A DNA stretch of 64,000 bases from Oscillospiraceae bacterium (GCA_017460835.1 JAFUAD010000063.1:1-64000), one strand, 5' to 3'. Positions 42,572-51,361 are shown, numbered from the stretch's first letter. The notes: generated by a model from the sequence alone, not told the origin. Numbers and translations are program-made.

Positions 42572-43585
42572 ATGAACATTCTCTCCCGCTTTTATCACAG
42601 GGTTTTTGACGATCTGCCGAAGATCATGCGGATCATCTGCCTTGTCGTGATGATTCTGTTTGCATTCCTCGGCGTTTTGCTGACGCTCCGTGCGGCGGTC
42701 GCGGCCGATATCGGCTTATTCAATGCGGTCGGCTATATTTTCATGTTCTGCCTGTTCGGCACTGTGACCGTGCTGATCCTCGCCGGAATCTGGCATCTGC
42801 TCGTGAAGGGCACGAAGGTCAGCCTGCCGCTGAAGCTGCAAAGTCTCTTTGAGCAGCAGGGCTTCAGCACCGAGCTTTCCGATACGGCCAAAAGCGGGAA
42901 TCCGTTTCCGAGCCTGCGGGAGCGGCTTCAGCAGGTCTTCATTCTGACGATGAGCGAGCAGTATAAGGCGGCAGAGTCTGCAATGCTGACGATTGATGCC
43001 ACCTCGCTGAGCGGGCGGGAATCTGCGGTTTATTATACCTGCCGCCTGCAAATCGCCGCGATGACCTCGCAGCATGAGAAGCTGCAAAAGATTTTCAATG
43101 AGCAGCAGAAGAACCTCGACCGCGCCTATGAGATGATGCCCGACCTGACCGAACCCTATTTCAGCTACACCGATGACGCGCTGGCCTATTACATGCTGGC
43201 GGCGGTTATCACCGCACACCGCGGCAGAGCGGATCTTGCGGACAATTACGAAAAGCTCGCGGATTTTCAGATCTCCAAGCGCAGCGAGCCGGAGATTCAG
43301 TTTTATTCGTATATTATGCGGCTGAACCGGCTCTATGCGACCGGCAAGCTGGTCGATGCACATGATGAGGAGAACCACCTGAAGGGCGCGCTGCTGAACA
43401 GCATTATGCCCGCCGGCATCCAGCGCTCCATGCTTCAGCTCATTGATAAGGCGCGTATTTTCAGCACCCTGCCGGAGGATAAGAGCGAGATTCTCGCCGA
43501 GCGGAAGCTCCCGCCGCAGGGCACGGCGGCTGCCCCCGCACCCGCACCGTCAGCGGGGATTCCCGATCTGCCGGAGCTTTTTTAA
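42572..43585 (+). CDS. Unknown membrane protein with a TPR-like cytoplasmic part
   Basis: 337 residues. Two membrane helices lie at about 18-40 and 50-75, then a helical domain with TPR-like spacing (EQYKAAESAMLTIDATSLSG, YYMLAAVITAHRGRADLADN), then a Pro/Ala-rich tail (PAPAPSAGIPD). AGGAG precedes ATG 42572. It lies between pgk and tpiA on the same strand. No enzyme motif is seen. Confidence 0.75.
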   Translation: MNILSRFYHRVFDDLPKIMRIICLVVMILFAFLGVLLTLRAAVAADIGLFNAVGYIFMFCLFGTVTVLILAGIWHLLVKGTKVSLPLKLQSLFEQQGFSTELSDTAKSGNPFPSLRERLQQVFILTMSEQYKAAESAMLTIDATSLSGRESAVYYTCRLQIAAMTSQHEKLQKIFNEQQKNLDRAYEMMPDLTEPYFSYTDDALAYYMLAAVITAHRGRADLADNYEKLADFQISKRSEPEIQFYSYIMRLNRLYATGKLVDAHDEENHLKGALLNSIMPAGIQRSMLQLIDKARIFSTLPEDKSEILAERKLPPQGTAAAPAPAPSAGIPDLPELF

Positions 43586-43691
43586 GGCTTGCATTGCTTT
43601 GATTTTGATAAAACGGCTTCGGGTATTGAAACACGGAAACCGTCCGGAGATGATCCGGAGAAAATATTGATTTTGAAAAAGGAGTTTTACC

Positions 43692-44468
43692 ATGAACAAG
43701 AATCTGAGAAAGGCGATCATCGCCGGAAACTGGAAAATGAATAAGACCCGCCCGGAGGCAAAGGCGCTTCTGGAGGAGATCAAGCCGCTGGTTGCGAATG
43801 CAGAGGGCAAGATCGAGGTCATCGCCTGCGTGCCGTTTACCAATCTCGAAACCGCTGTGAACACCACCGCCGGCTCGAATGTCAAGATCGGCGCGGAGAA
43901 TGTTCACTTTGAGAAGTCCGGCGCATTCACCGGCGAGATCTCTGCGGAGATGCTGACCGAGCTGGGCGTCGAGTACGTCGTCATCGGCCACTCCGAGCGC
44001 CGCCAGTATTTCGGCGAGACCGACGAGACCGTCAACAAGCGCACGAAGGCTGCCCTCGCTGCCGGCTTAAAGCCGATCGTCTGCGTCGGCGAGCTCAAGT
44101 GGGAGCGTCAGTGCAATATCACCGAGGAGGTCGTCGGCAGACAGATCAAGCTCGACCTGTGGGATGTCACCGAGGAGGAGCTGAAGAATGTCGTTATCGC
44201 ATATGAGCCGGTCTGGGCGATCGGCACCGGCCTGACCGCAACTCCGGCACAGGCTGAGGAGGTCTGCGCATTCATCCGCGCAACCGTCGCAAAGCTCTAC
44301 AATCAGGCTGCTGCCGATGCACTGACCATCCAGTACGGCGGCTCCATGAACGCGGGCAATGCCGCTGAGCTGCTCGCAAAGCCGAATATCGACGGCGGCC
44401 TCATCGGCGGCGCCTCCCTCAAGGCAAACGATTTCAACGTCATCGTGCAGGCTGCTGTCGAGGGCTGA
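43692..44468 (+). CDS. tpiA: Triose-phosphate isomerase
   Basis: 258 residues. N-terminal GNWKMNKT with the substrate lysine, catalytic His in GHSERRQYF, catalytic Glu in AYEPVWAIGTG, and the phosphate loop QYGGSMN. AGGAG lies 8 bases ahead of ATG 43692. The codon bias is as strong as in pgk. Confidence 0.97.
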   Translation: MNKNLRKAIIAGNWKMNKTRPEAKALLEEIKPLVANAEGKIEVIACVPFTNLETAVNTTAGSNVKIGAENVHFEKSGAFTGEISAEMLTELGVEYVVIGHSERRQYFGETDETVNKRTKAALAAGLKPIVCVGELKWERQCNITEEVVGRQIKLDLWDVTEEELKNVVIAYEPVWAIGTGLTATPAQAEEVCAFIRATVAKLYNQAAADALTIQYGGSMNAGNAAELLAKPNIDGGLIGGASLKANDFNVIVQAAVEG

Positions 44469-44475
44469 TCATCCG

Positions 44476-46521
44476 ATGAATACCGGTACAAAAAAGGCCG
44501 GTCCGTTTCCGACCTTTGCGGCGTTTTTCCGCCGCGTGCGGGTCACCACAATCAAACAGAAGATAATTGTGCTGTGTGCAGCGCTGCTTGCTGCGTCCCT
44601 CCTGACATGGACGGTGACGCAGCATGCAGCCTGCTCCGGCGGCAGCTATCCGGCAGTGTGGATCGCACCGTTTCTGTGCTTTCTGCTGTACGGCGTATCC
44701 GTCGCTGCACCCAAGCGCTCGGTGTTCTGGTTTTATGAATGGCTGCTCTGCCTGCTGTTTCCGGCAGGCATGTGCGCTCTGGCGCTGTCCTTCCGGCAGC
44801 GCTGGGAGAATCAGACAATTCCGTGGTTTGAAACGGCGGGCTGGTACGGCAAATGCATGCTGCTGACCGTTTTCTTCTGTGCCGCACAGCTTCTGCTGCA
44901 CCGCTCCGGCACCCGCAATACCGACAATCCGGAGAAAAACCGTCCGGCGGAAAAGCTCCTGCTGTTCTTTTCACCGCATGTTTACCGCAATGCCCCCAAG
45001 CCCAAGCGCAGCTTCCGGATCGGCGGCCTCGGCAATACCGTGCTGATGCTGCTTGCGCTGATTATTCTGACGATTAGCTGGTATATCCGGAAGTTCTTTC
45101 CGGAAATGGACCTCGGAACGGTCATGTATACGCTGCGCAATGCTCACGATACCGGCAGCAAGCAGATTCTGCTCTTTATCCTGCGGGTCGGTCTGGTTAT
45201 TGTGCTGCTCGCGCTGCTGTTTTACCGCTTTTATGCATCACGGCGCAATGAGCGCGGCATTGTGCAGACGATCAAAAGTCCCGACGGCTCGGTTTCCCGC
45301 CGCTATCGCATCACAAGAAAACAGATGCTGCTGACAACATGGCTGGGCGCGGGGCTGCTGCTCGTAATCGCGCTTTGCTCGATCATGCGGACACTGGAGG
45401 TTCCGGTCTATGCGCACCGCCTGATGAACAAATCGCAGATTTATGAGAACTATTATGCGCCGCCGGAATCCGTCAGACTGACCTTCCCTGAGCATAAGAA
45501 GAATCTCGTTTACATTTACCTGGAATCCTACGAAAACACCTACACCTCCTATGAATTCGGCGGCGATCAGCCTGCGGATTATATGCCGGAGCTGCGGGAG
45601 CTGGCAAAAAACAATGTCAGCTTCTCCCATACCAACGGACTGGGCGGTCCGAGCGTGTTCTTTTCGGATATTCTCTATACAATGGGTTCATCCATTGCGC
45701 AGACCTCCGGCATCTCCATGAACTGTATTCTCAATACCGTTCACGAAAAGCAGAACGGCAATAAACTGGTGATCCCCAATGCCGTCAAGCTGGAGGACAT
45801 TCTCCATGACGCGGGCTATACACAGCGCTTCCTGCTCGGCTCGAATTCCGAATTTGCAAAATATAACCGCTATGTCGGCCGCTATGAGAACAGCACGATT
45901 TATGACTATAAAACCGCAAAGGCACGCGGAGATATCCCGCAGGATTATCACGAAATGTGGGGCTTTGAGGACAGAAAGCTCTTTGAATTCGCAAAGCAGC
46001 AGCTTGCGGAGCTGGCATCGGGGGATGCACCCTTCTGCCTCACGATGTATACGATGGACACACATTCGCATGAGTACGGCTATCACTGCCCGCTCTGCGA
46101 TCCGGAGATAAACGATCAGTTTCTCGCCGCTGTCCGCTGCTCCAGCAGGCAGGTCGCAGACTTCGTGGAATGGCTGAAGGAACAGCCTTATTATGAAGAC
46201 ACGGTGATCATTCTGATCGGCGACCATCTCGCAAGTGCCAATATTCCGAAGGTTATCCGGGATGACGGCTTTACCCGCACCACCTACAACTGCATCATCA
46301 ATTCCCCGAAAACACCGGTCAATACCAAGTTCCGCACCTTCTGCTCGATGGACATGTTCCCGACCGCACTCTCCGCGATCGGCGTGGAGATCGAGGGCAG
46401 CCGGCTCGGACTCGGCACCGACCTCTTTTCTGACACCCCGACAGTCTGCGAGGTCATGGGGAGACAGGCATTTCTTGATGAGATTCAGCTCTGGTCGGAT
46501 TATTATTACCGGAATTTCTGA
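44476..46521 (+). CDS. LTA synthase/phosphoglycerol transferase-like membrane enzyme
   Basis: 681 residues from ATG 44476, 7 bases after tpiA. Five membrane helices span about 28-310, followed by an extracellular sulfatase-fold domain. Metal and nucleophile residues are visible: E350 in VYIYLESYENT, probable nucleophile T402 in ILYTMGSS, and the late IGDHLAS Asp-His pair. This is the LtaS/MdoB architecture, which moves glycerol-phosphate or a similar group onto a cell-surface polymer. The second ligand loop departs from the usual GTSWT form, so the donor may differ. Confidence 0.85.
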   Translation: MNTGTKKAGPFPTFAAFFRRVRVTTIKQKIIVLCAALLAASLLTWTVTQHAACSGGSYPAVWIAPFLCFLLYGVSVAAPKRSVFWFYEWLLCLLFPAGMCALALSFRQRWENQTIPWFETAGWYGKCMLLTVFFCAAQLLLHRSGTRNTDNPEKNRPAEKLLLFFSPHVYRNAPKPKRSFRIGGLGNTVLMLLALIILTISWYIRKFFPEMDLGTVMYTLRNAHDTGSKQILLFILRVGLVIVLLALLFYRFYASRRNERGIVQTIKSPDGSVSRRYRITRKQMLLTTWLGAGLLLVIALCSIMRTLEVPVYAHRLMNKSQIYENYYAPPESVRLTFPEHKKNLVYIYLESYENTYTSYEFGGDQPADYMPELRELAKNNVSFSHTNGLGGPSVFFSDILYTMGSSIAQTSGISMNCILNTVHEKQNGNKLVIPNAVKLEDILHDAGYTQRFLLGSNSEFAKYNRYVGRYENSTIYDYKTAKARGDIPQDYHEMWGFEDRKLFEFAKQQLAELASGDAPFCLTMYTMDTHSHEYGYHCPLCDPEINDQFLAAVRCSSRQVADFVEWLKEQPYYEDTVIILIGDHLASANIPKVIRDDGFTRTTYNCIINSPKTPVNTKFRTFCSMDMFPTALSAIGVEIEGSRLGLGTDLFSDTPTVCEVMGRQAFLDEIQLWSDYYYRNF

Positions 46522-46574
46522 ATTCACAGAATGCCGAAATCAAAATGAATCACCCGAAAAGGAGAAATGATACT

Positions 46575-48098
46575 ATGAGCAAAGCACCAGTTGCACTGCT
46601 GATTATGGACGGCTTCGGCATCAATCCGAGCGATTACGGCAATGCCATCAAAGCCGCAAACACCCCGAATCTTGACCGGTACTTCGCGGAATACCCGAAC
46701 ACGATCATCGGCGCCTCCGGGCTCGATGTCGGTCTGCCGGACGGGCAGATGGGCAATTCCGAGGTCGGCCACACCAATATCGGCGCGGGCAGAATCGTCT
46801 ACCAGCAGCTCGTCAAGATCACAAAATCCATTCAGGACGGCGATTTCTTTGAGAATCCCGCGCTGACCGCCGCGATGCAGAATGCAAAGGAAAAGGGCAC
46901 CGCGCTGCACCTCATGGGTCTGCTTTCGCCGGGCGGCGTCCACAGCCACATGACCCATATGTACGGGCTTGTTGAAATGGCAAAGCGCTTCGGGCTGGAG
47001 AAGGTCTATATCCACGCATATCTGGACGGCAGAGATGTGCCGCCCTCCTCCGCTGCGGAGTACATGGAGGAAGCGACTGCAAAGCTCGCGGAAATCGGCG
47101 TCGGCAAGATCGGCGTGATCTCCGGCAGATTCTACGCGATGGACAGAGACAACGCATGGGACCGCGTCGAGAAGGCATATGCCGCGTTGGTTTACGGCGA
47201 GGGCGTGCAGGAGGACGATCCGGTTCAGGCGATCCGCAATTCCTATGCAAACGGCGTGACCGATGAGTTCATGATCCCGGCGGTTGTTGCGAAGGATGCG
47301 AAAATCGCAGAGAACGACAGCGTAATCTTCTTCAATTTCCGCCCCGACCGCGCCCGTCAGCTCACCAGAGCCTTTGTCGATCCGGAGTTTAAGGGATTTG
47401 CACGCAGAAACGGATATTTCCCGGTGCATTTCGTCTGCATGGCGCAGTATGACGCCGCGATGCCGAATGTATCGGTCGCATTCCCGCCGGAGGAGCTGAC
47501 CATGACGTTCGGCGAGTACATCTCGAAATGCGGCAAGACCCAGCTCCGCATCGCCGAGACGCAGAAGTATGCGCATGTCACGTTCTTCTTCAACGGCGGC
47601 GAGGAAAAACAGTTTGAGGGCGAGGAGCGCATCCTGATTCAGTCGCCGGATGTCGAGACCTTCGACCTGAAGCCGGATATGAGCGCCTATGAGGTCACCG
47701 AGGCGGTTCTCAAGGAGATCGCGGACGACAAGTTTGATGCGATCATCCTGAACTACGCAAACTGCGATATGGTCGGTCACACGGGCATTTTTGATGCCGC
47801 GGTCAAGGCCGTCGAGGCGGTTGACGACTGCATCGGGCAGGTCACCGAGGCGATTCTCGCAAAGGGCGGCAAGGTCATCATCACCGCCGATCACGGCAAT
47901 GCCGACAAGATGATGGAGGATGACGGCTCGCCGTTTACTGCCCACACGACGAATCCGGTTCCGGCAATTGTCATCGGGACGCAGTACAAAAAGCTGCGCG
48001 AGGGCGGCGTGCTCGCCGATCTCGCACCGACGCTGCTTCAGATGATGGAGCTGCCGCAGCCGAAGGAAATGACCGGAAAAACACTGATTCTGGAATGA
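46575..48098 (+). CDS. gpmI: 2,3-bisphosphoglycerate-independent phosphoglycerate mutase
   Basis: 507 residues, the standard length. The phosphoserine S62 lies in GQMGNSEVGHTNIG, metal residues in LLIMDGFG (D12) and TADHGNAD, and substrate arginines in FYAMDRDNAWDR. GGAG stands 10 bases ahead of ATG 46575. With pgk and tpiA it forms a lower-glycolysis cluster without gapdh or enolase in the window. Confidence 0.97.
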   Translation: MSKAPVALLIMDGFGINPSDYGNAIKAANTPNLDRYFAEYPNTIIGASGLDVGLPDGQMGNSEVGHTNIGAGRIVYQQLVKITKSIQDGDFFENPALTAAMQNAKEKGTALHLMGLLSPGGVHSHMTHMYGLVEMAKRFGLEKVYIHAYLDGRDVPPSSAAEYMEEATAKLAEIGVGKIGVISGRFYAMDRDNAWDRVEKAYAALVYGEGVQEDDPVQAIRNSYANGVTDEFMIPAVVAKDAKIAENDSVIFFNFRPDRARQLTRAFVDPEFKGFARRNGYFPVHFVCMAQYDAAMPNVSVAFPPEELTMTFGEYISKCGKTQLRIAETQKYAHVTFFFNGGEEKQFEGEERILIQSPDVETFDLKPDMSAYEVTEAVLKEIADDKFDAIILNYANCDMVGHTGIFDAAVKAVEAVDDCIGQVTEAILAKGGKVIITADHGNADKMMEDDGSPFTAHTTNPVPAIVIGTQYKKLREGGVLADLAPTLLQMMELPQPKEMTGKTLILE

Positions 48099-48137
48099 TT
48101 GCGGTCATTCAAAGGTGATTTCGTTTTATGGATTCAG

Positions 48138-48175
48138 AACCGGGTCTGGTTGTTTGCCTGACCCGGTTTTTATTG
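48138..48175 (+). terminator. Intrinsic terminator after gpmI
   Basis: AACCGGGTC (48138-48146) pairs with GACCCGGTT (48160-48168), then TTTATTG. Confidence 0.85.
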
Positions 48176-48177
48176 TC

Positions 48178-48255
48178 CCCCGCTGCCGATACAGCAAAGC
48201 GACGACTGTCCGAATTGTTTTATATAAATATTCTTCTCGCCTGTTGAATATTGGG
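48178..48255. repeat. Repeat module R3, copy 2
   Basis: GCTGCCGATACAGCAAAGCG and TTCTTCTCGCCTGTTG around a variable centre, as at 12847-12923, again directly before an R1 element. Confidence 0.75.
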
Positions 48256-48270
48256 CATGATCCCGCGCGT

Positions 48271-48350
48271 GCACGCCCAAGCGTGCCAAAATATTCGGCT
48301 GAGAAAAAACACCCTCCTCTGCTCATTATGGTGCGAAGCGAATTGGCAGC
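48271..48350 (+). repeat. Dispersed element R1, copy G
   Basis: Full-length copy with the GCACGCCCAAGCGTGC hairpin and the GGTGCGAAGCGAATTGGCAG end. Confidence 0.88.
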
Positions 48351-48375
48351 CGGCACGGCCGGCCGCAGGGGCGCA

Positions 48376-48459
48376 AACCTGAGAGGGAACCACAAGAGAG
48401 GGGAGAGAGCGCAAGCTGCGCTTGCTTATTCTCCCCCCTCTCTTAAGGTTCCCTCTCAG
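48376..48459. repeat. Long-hairpin element R2, copy 2
   Basis: CTGAGAGGGAACC and GGTTCCCTCTCAG form a perfect 13-bp outer stem; the inner purine and pyrimidine runs pair and GCGCAAGCTGCGC closes the top. Compared with copy 1, changes in the loop stem keep base pairing. Confidence 0.82.
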
Positions 48460-48540
48460 ACTCTCCTTCCTTAACTTACCCCCCTCTAGTTCCATATCAT
48501 TTTAATTGGATGGAACAGAGAGGAGCAGTTTAATTCGCGT

Positions 48541-48620
48541 GCACGCCCAAGCGTGCCAAAATATTCGGCTGAGAAAAAAGATACATCTCCGCTTATTATG
48601 GTGCGAAGCAAAATGGATGC
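48541..48620 (+). repeat. Dispersed element R1, copy H
   Basis: Full-length copy that ends 19 bases before the -35 box of the thyX promoter. It has GCAAAATGG in place of GCGAATTGG at its right end. Confidence 0.85.
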
Positions 48621-48638
48621 CGGCACTGCCGGCCGCGC

Positions 48639-48667
48639 TTGACAATTGCGGGTTTACATGGTACAAT
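48639..48667 (+). promoter_or_regulatory. Promoter of the double-length thyX
   Basis: TTGACA (48639-48644) and TACAAT (48662-48667), 17-base spacer. Confidence 0.82.
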
Positions 48668-48706
48668 GAGAGTGAGAGATTCCATCCTGAAAGGGGAATA
48701 CCGGAT

Positions 48707-50065
48707 ATGCAAAATGCATCTGCCAGAATCATCGCATCCTCAACCGCCGGCGATACCGTCGTCGCCTCCGCCGCGCGAATCTCAACCACGCAGGGCACCG
48801 CGCTGGAGGTCTATGCGCGCTCCTGCGAAAAGGAGAACAATGCATCGCTGATCGAAAAGGTCGTCGGCTCCGGCCATACCTCAACGCTGGAGCACCAGCT
48901 CTTTACCGTCGCCTTCGACAATGTCTCGGTCTGCACAGAGGAATTCGTCATCGAATTCCGGCTCGGCTCGTATACGGTAAAATCACGCAGATATGTCGAT
49001 TTCTCAGAAGCGGGATTCTATATCCCGCCGATGCCGGAGCAGCTCTTGCCGGAATACCGCGCACATATGCAGTCGCTCTTTGATGCCTACGCAAGGCTGC
49101 TCAGTCTGGATATCCCGAAGGAGGACGCGCGCTATCTGCTGCCCTATTGCTTCCGCAGCAATTTTTACTGCACGATGAACGTGCGCGAGCTGCTGTATAT
49201 GGTCACGGTGATGTGCTGCGGCAGAGGCGCATATTACCCGGAGCTTAAGGCACTCGGCGAGTCGCTCAGAGAGCAGCTCCGCGCCTTTTTCCCGAATCTT
49301 CCGGAGCAGTTTGCCGCGCGGTATCATGCCGATGCCGATGCGGATTTTGCGCGCTATGCCCCGCCGCAGCCGGAGACAAGATGCCTGACGCCGACAGTTC
49401 GGGAGGCCGCTGCCGAGCTCCGCAGCGCCCCGCCGCATGATGCGCACGACCTGCTGACTCAGGCGCAGATCTATAACGGCATGTTCTCTGCCGACCCGGA
49501 GGGCCCCTATGCCCCCGTGAAACTCATCCTGAGCGAGCGTCCGCGTGAGCTGGAGCTGCTTCATGCGCAGTTTGTGATCCGGAATCTGTCGCTTGCCGCG
49601 ATCACGCATCTCGTCCGGCACCGCGTCCAGACGGTTCTGGTGCCGCATGTGACACAGGCTGTTTATGCGCAGAATTATGTGCTGCCGGCGTCAATCAGCG
49701 GGAATGCCGAGGCCTGTGCGGTCTATCAGCAGGCCTTTGCTGAAAATGCAGCAGTATTTGACAAAATGTGCCGCGAGGGGCTCCCGGCAGAGGCCGCGCA
49801 GTATTTCGCGCTCGCGGGCAATCAGCTCGATGTGCTCTGCGATATGAACGGCAGAGAGCTGCTGCACTTCATGAAGCTGCGCACCTGCAACCGCGCACAG
49901 TGGGAGATCCGCGCATGTGCGGTTGATCTGCTGATGCAGCTCCGTGCGGCATGTCCGGAGGTGTTCCGGCATTTCGGGCCGAGCTGCTTTGTGACGGGCA
50001 AATGTCCGGAGGGGCGGCTCTGCTGCGGAAAACAGCAGGAGATCCGGGAATTTTTCGGGAAGTGA
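48707..50065 (+). CDS. thyX: Double-length (tandem) flavin-dependent thymidylate synthase
   Basis: 452 residues, about twice the usual ThyX length, made of two ThyX-like halves. The N-half has HTSTLEHQLFTV and E-F-R-L-G-S-Y-T-V-K-S-R-R-Y (83-96), which keeps the right part of the RHRxxSxNExSxRY motif, then RYLLPYCFR and MNVRELLYM. The C-half has RHRVQT (304-309), keeping only the left part of that motif, then MNGRELLHFMKLR and NRAQWEIR. The two halves therefore look complementary, like a fused dimer. ThyX makes dTMP from dUMP with FAD and methylene-folate. GAAAGGGG precedes ATG 48707. No other thymidylate synthase gene is seen here. Confidence 0.85.
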   Translation: MQNASARIIASSTAGDTVVASAARISTTQGTALEVYARSCEKENNASLIEKVVGSGHTSTLEHQLFTVAFDNVSVCTEEFVIEFRLGSYTVKSRRYVDFSEAGFYIPPMPEQLLPEYRAHMQSLFDAYARLLSLDIPKEDARYLLPYCFRSNFYCTMNVRELLYMVTVMCCGRGAYYPELKALGESLREQLRAFFPNLPEQFAARYHADADADFARYAPPQPETRCLTPTVREAAAELRSAPPHDAHDLLTQAQIYNGMFSADPEGPYAPVKLILSERPRELELLHAQFVIRNLSLAAITHLVRHRVQTVLVPHVTQAVYAQNYVLPASISGNAEACAVYQQAFAENAAVFDKMCREGLPAEAAQYFALAGNQLDVLCDMNGRELLHFMKLRTCNRAQWEIRACAVDLLMQLRAACPEVFRHFGPSCFVTGKCPEGRLCCGKQQEIREFFGK

Positions 50066-50116
50066 AGCGGAATTTTGAAGGAATTATGATTTTGCGGATA
50101 AAATCTCAAAAAACGC

Positions 50117-50145
50117 TTGCAAAAAATCCCGAAATCCGCTATAAT
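50117..50145 (+). promoter_or_regulatory. Promoter of the SGNH-like gene
   Basis: TTGCAA (50117-50122) and TATAAT (50140-50145), 17-base spacer. Confidence 0.8.
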
Positions 50146-50180
50146 ATAAAGAGTTATTGTTTACAGAAGGGAGCCTCCCA

Positions 50181-51167
50181 ATGGCAAGCGGAAAAAAACT
50201 GACCGGAAAGAAGCCGGTGCGCCGCTCAAAGCGCAGTGTCAAGAAGCAGCAGAAGCGCCGCGGCCCGGTGATGCGGTTCAAATTCAGCAGACTGGTGCTG
50301 ATCTGGGTTCTGAGCCTGATCATCTGCTTCGGTGCATATCTCTATAAAGTGAATTTCCATCCCGACCCGGAAAAAACGACGGATACCGAGTCCTCTGCCG
50401 TTGTGGAGGAGAGCTCGCTTGCCGAGGAAAGCTCTGTATATGTGCCGGATTCGGACGAGTCCTCGCAGGGGGACAGCCTGATTGATGTATCGCTGGCGGA
50501 ATCGGAGGATGAGCCCGCGGTGCCCGCCGGCCCGAAGAAAATCAACCCGGTTCCGGGAACGGTCGTGTCCTCGCATACGCCCGATTATCTCGATACATGC
50601 GCATTTATCGGCGAGACCAATATCTACAATCTCGGCCTTGCGGGGCTTCTGAAGGCGCCCTACGGCTACTATGCCAGCGAGACGCTGACGCTGCAAAATT
50701 ATCAGAAGGAGCAGGTCATCCTGAAGGACGGCACCAGCCCGGAGGGCACGGGAATCCGCGTGCTCAGCGCGATCCGGAGCGCAAGCTGCCCGATCTACCT
50801 GATGTTCGGCACCGAGAGCCTTTCGACGCAGGGCGCGGATGAGACCGCCGAGCAGTTCCGCATTTTCATGAACGATGTGCAGGCGGCGGCGCCGGAGGCG
50901 GAGATCTTCGTGATGTCAATTCCGCCCGTGACGCTGGCGGCGGAAAAGGCTGAGAAGCCGATCAAAAACGCGGTCATTGACGAGTACAATTCCAAGCTGC
51001 TGGAGATCTGCAACGAGGAAAATGTCTATTTTGTGGATACAAATACCGCGCTGAAGGACAACAACGGCAGACTGGATGCGCATTATGCGATGGAGGACGG
51101 CATTCACCTCACGACCGAGGCGGGGCAAATTCTTCTGAATTATGTTCTGACGCATATTCCCGAATAA
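50181..51167 (+). CDS. Membrane-anchored SGNH/GDSL-like protein with altered nucleophile
   Basis: 328 residues. A very basic N-terminus (KKPVRRSKRSVKKQQKRR) is followed by one membrane helix at about 37-55, a Ser/Glu/Asp-rich linker and an extracellular SGNH-type domain from about 138. Block I reads AFIGETN where active hydrolases have G-D-S, placing Thr (T146) at the Ser position; block V keeps DGIHLT with the Asp-His pair. Such proteins act on acyl groups of cell-wall polymers, but catalysis is doubtful with Thr. ATG 50181 follows AGGGAG by 8 bases. Confidence 0.72.
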   Translation: MASGKKLTGKKPVRRSKRSVKKQQKRRGPVMRFKFSRLVLIWVLSLIICFGAYLYKVNFHPDPEKTTDTESSAVVEESSLAEESSVYVPDSDESSQGDSLIDVSLAESEDEPAVPAGPKKINPVPGTVVSSHTPDYLDTCAFIGETNIYNLGLAGLLKAPYGYYASETLTLQNYQKEQVILKDGTSPEGTGIRVLSAIRSASCPIYLMFGTESLSTQGADETAEQFRIFMNDVQAAAPEAEIFVMSIPPVTLAAEKAEKPIKNAVIDEYNSKLLEICNEENVYFVDTNTALKDNNGRLDAHYAMEDGIHLTTEAGQILLNYVLTHIPE

Positions 51168-51180
51168 TACAGCAGCAAAA

Positions 51181-51220
51181 AGCGGACGGTTTCTGTGAGA
51201 CCGTCCGCTCGATTTTTTTA
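51181..51220 (+). terminator. Strong intrinsic terminator
   Basis: AGCGGACGGT pairs perfectly with ACCGTCCGCT (51181-51190 with 51200-51209), then CGATTTTTTT. Confidence 0.9.
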
Positions 51221-51307
51221 TTTCGGCACGCCGGACAGGCAGTCTGTTTGACAGATTTTTTTACATGAGGTTCCCTTTTGGACGATGTGCAGACGCAAAA
51301 AATCTGC

Positions 51308-51313
51308 TATAAT
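51308..51313 (+). promoter_or_regulatory. Probable -10 box of the lipoprotein gene
   Basis: TATAAT at 51308-51313, 48 bases before the start codon. No good -35 hexamer lies at the right distance (ATGTGC at 51285-51290), so an activator may be needed. Confidence 0.5.
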
Positions 51314-51361
51314 GACAGCATAGGCAGAAGCTAACTGCACGAATTCAGGAGGTATCAGAAT

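Noticed and set aside
8011-48620. Similar peptides encoded across the R1 repeats (words such as SLRTIMS and SAEYFGTLGRA)
   Set aside because: The frame is open in most copies only because the element has few stops; there is no shared start, ribosome site or length, so a small protein family is unlikely.
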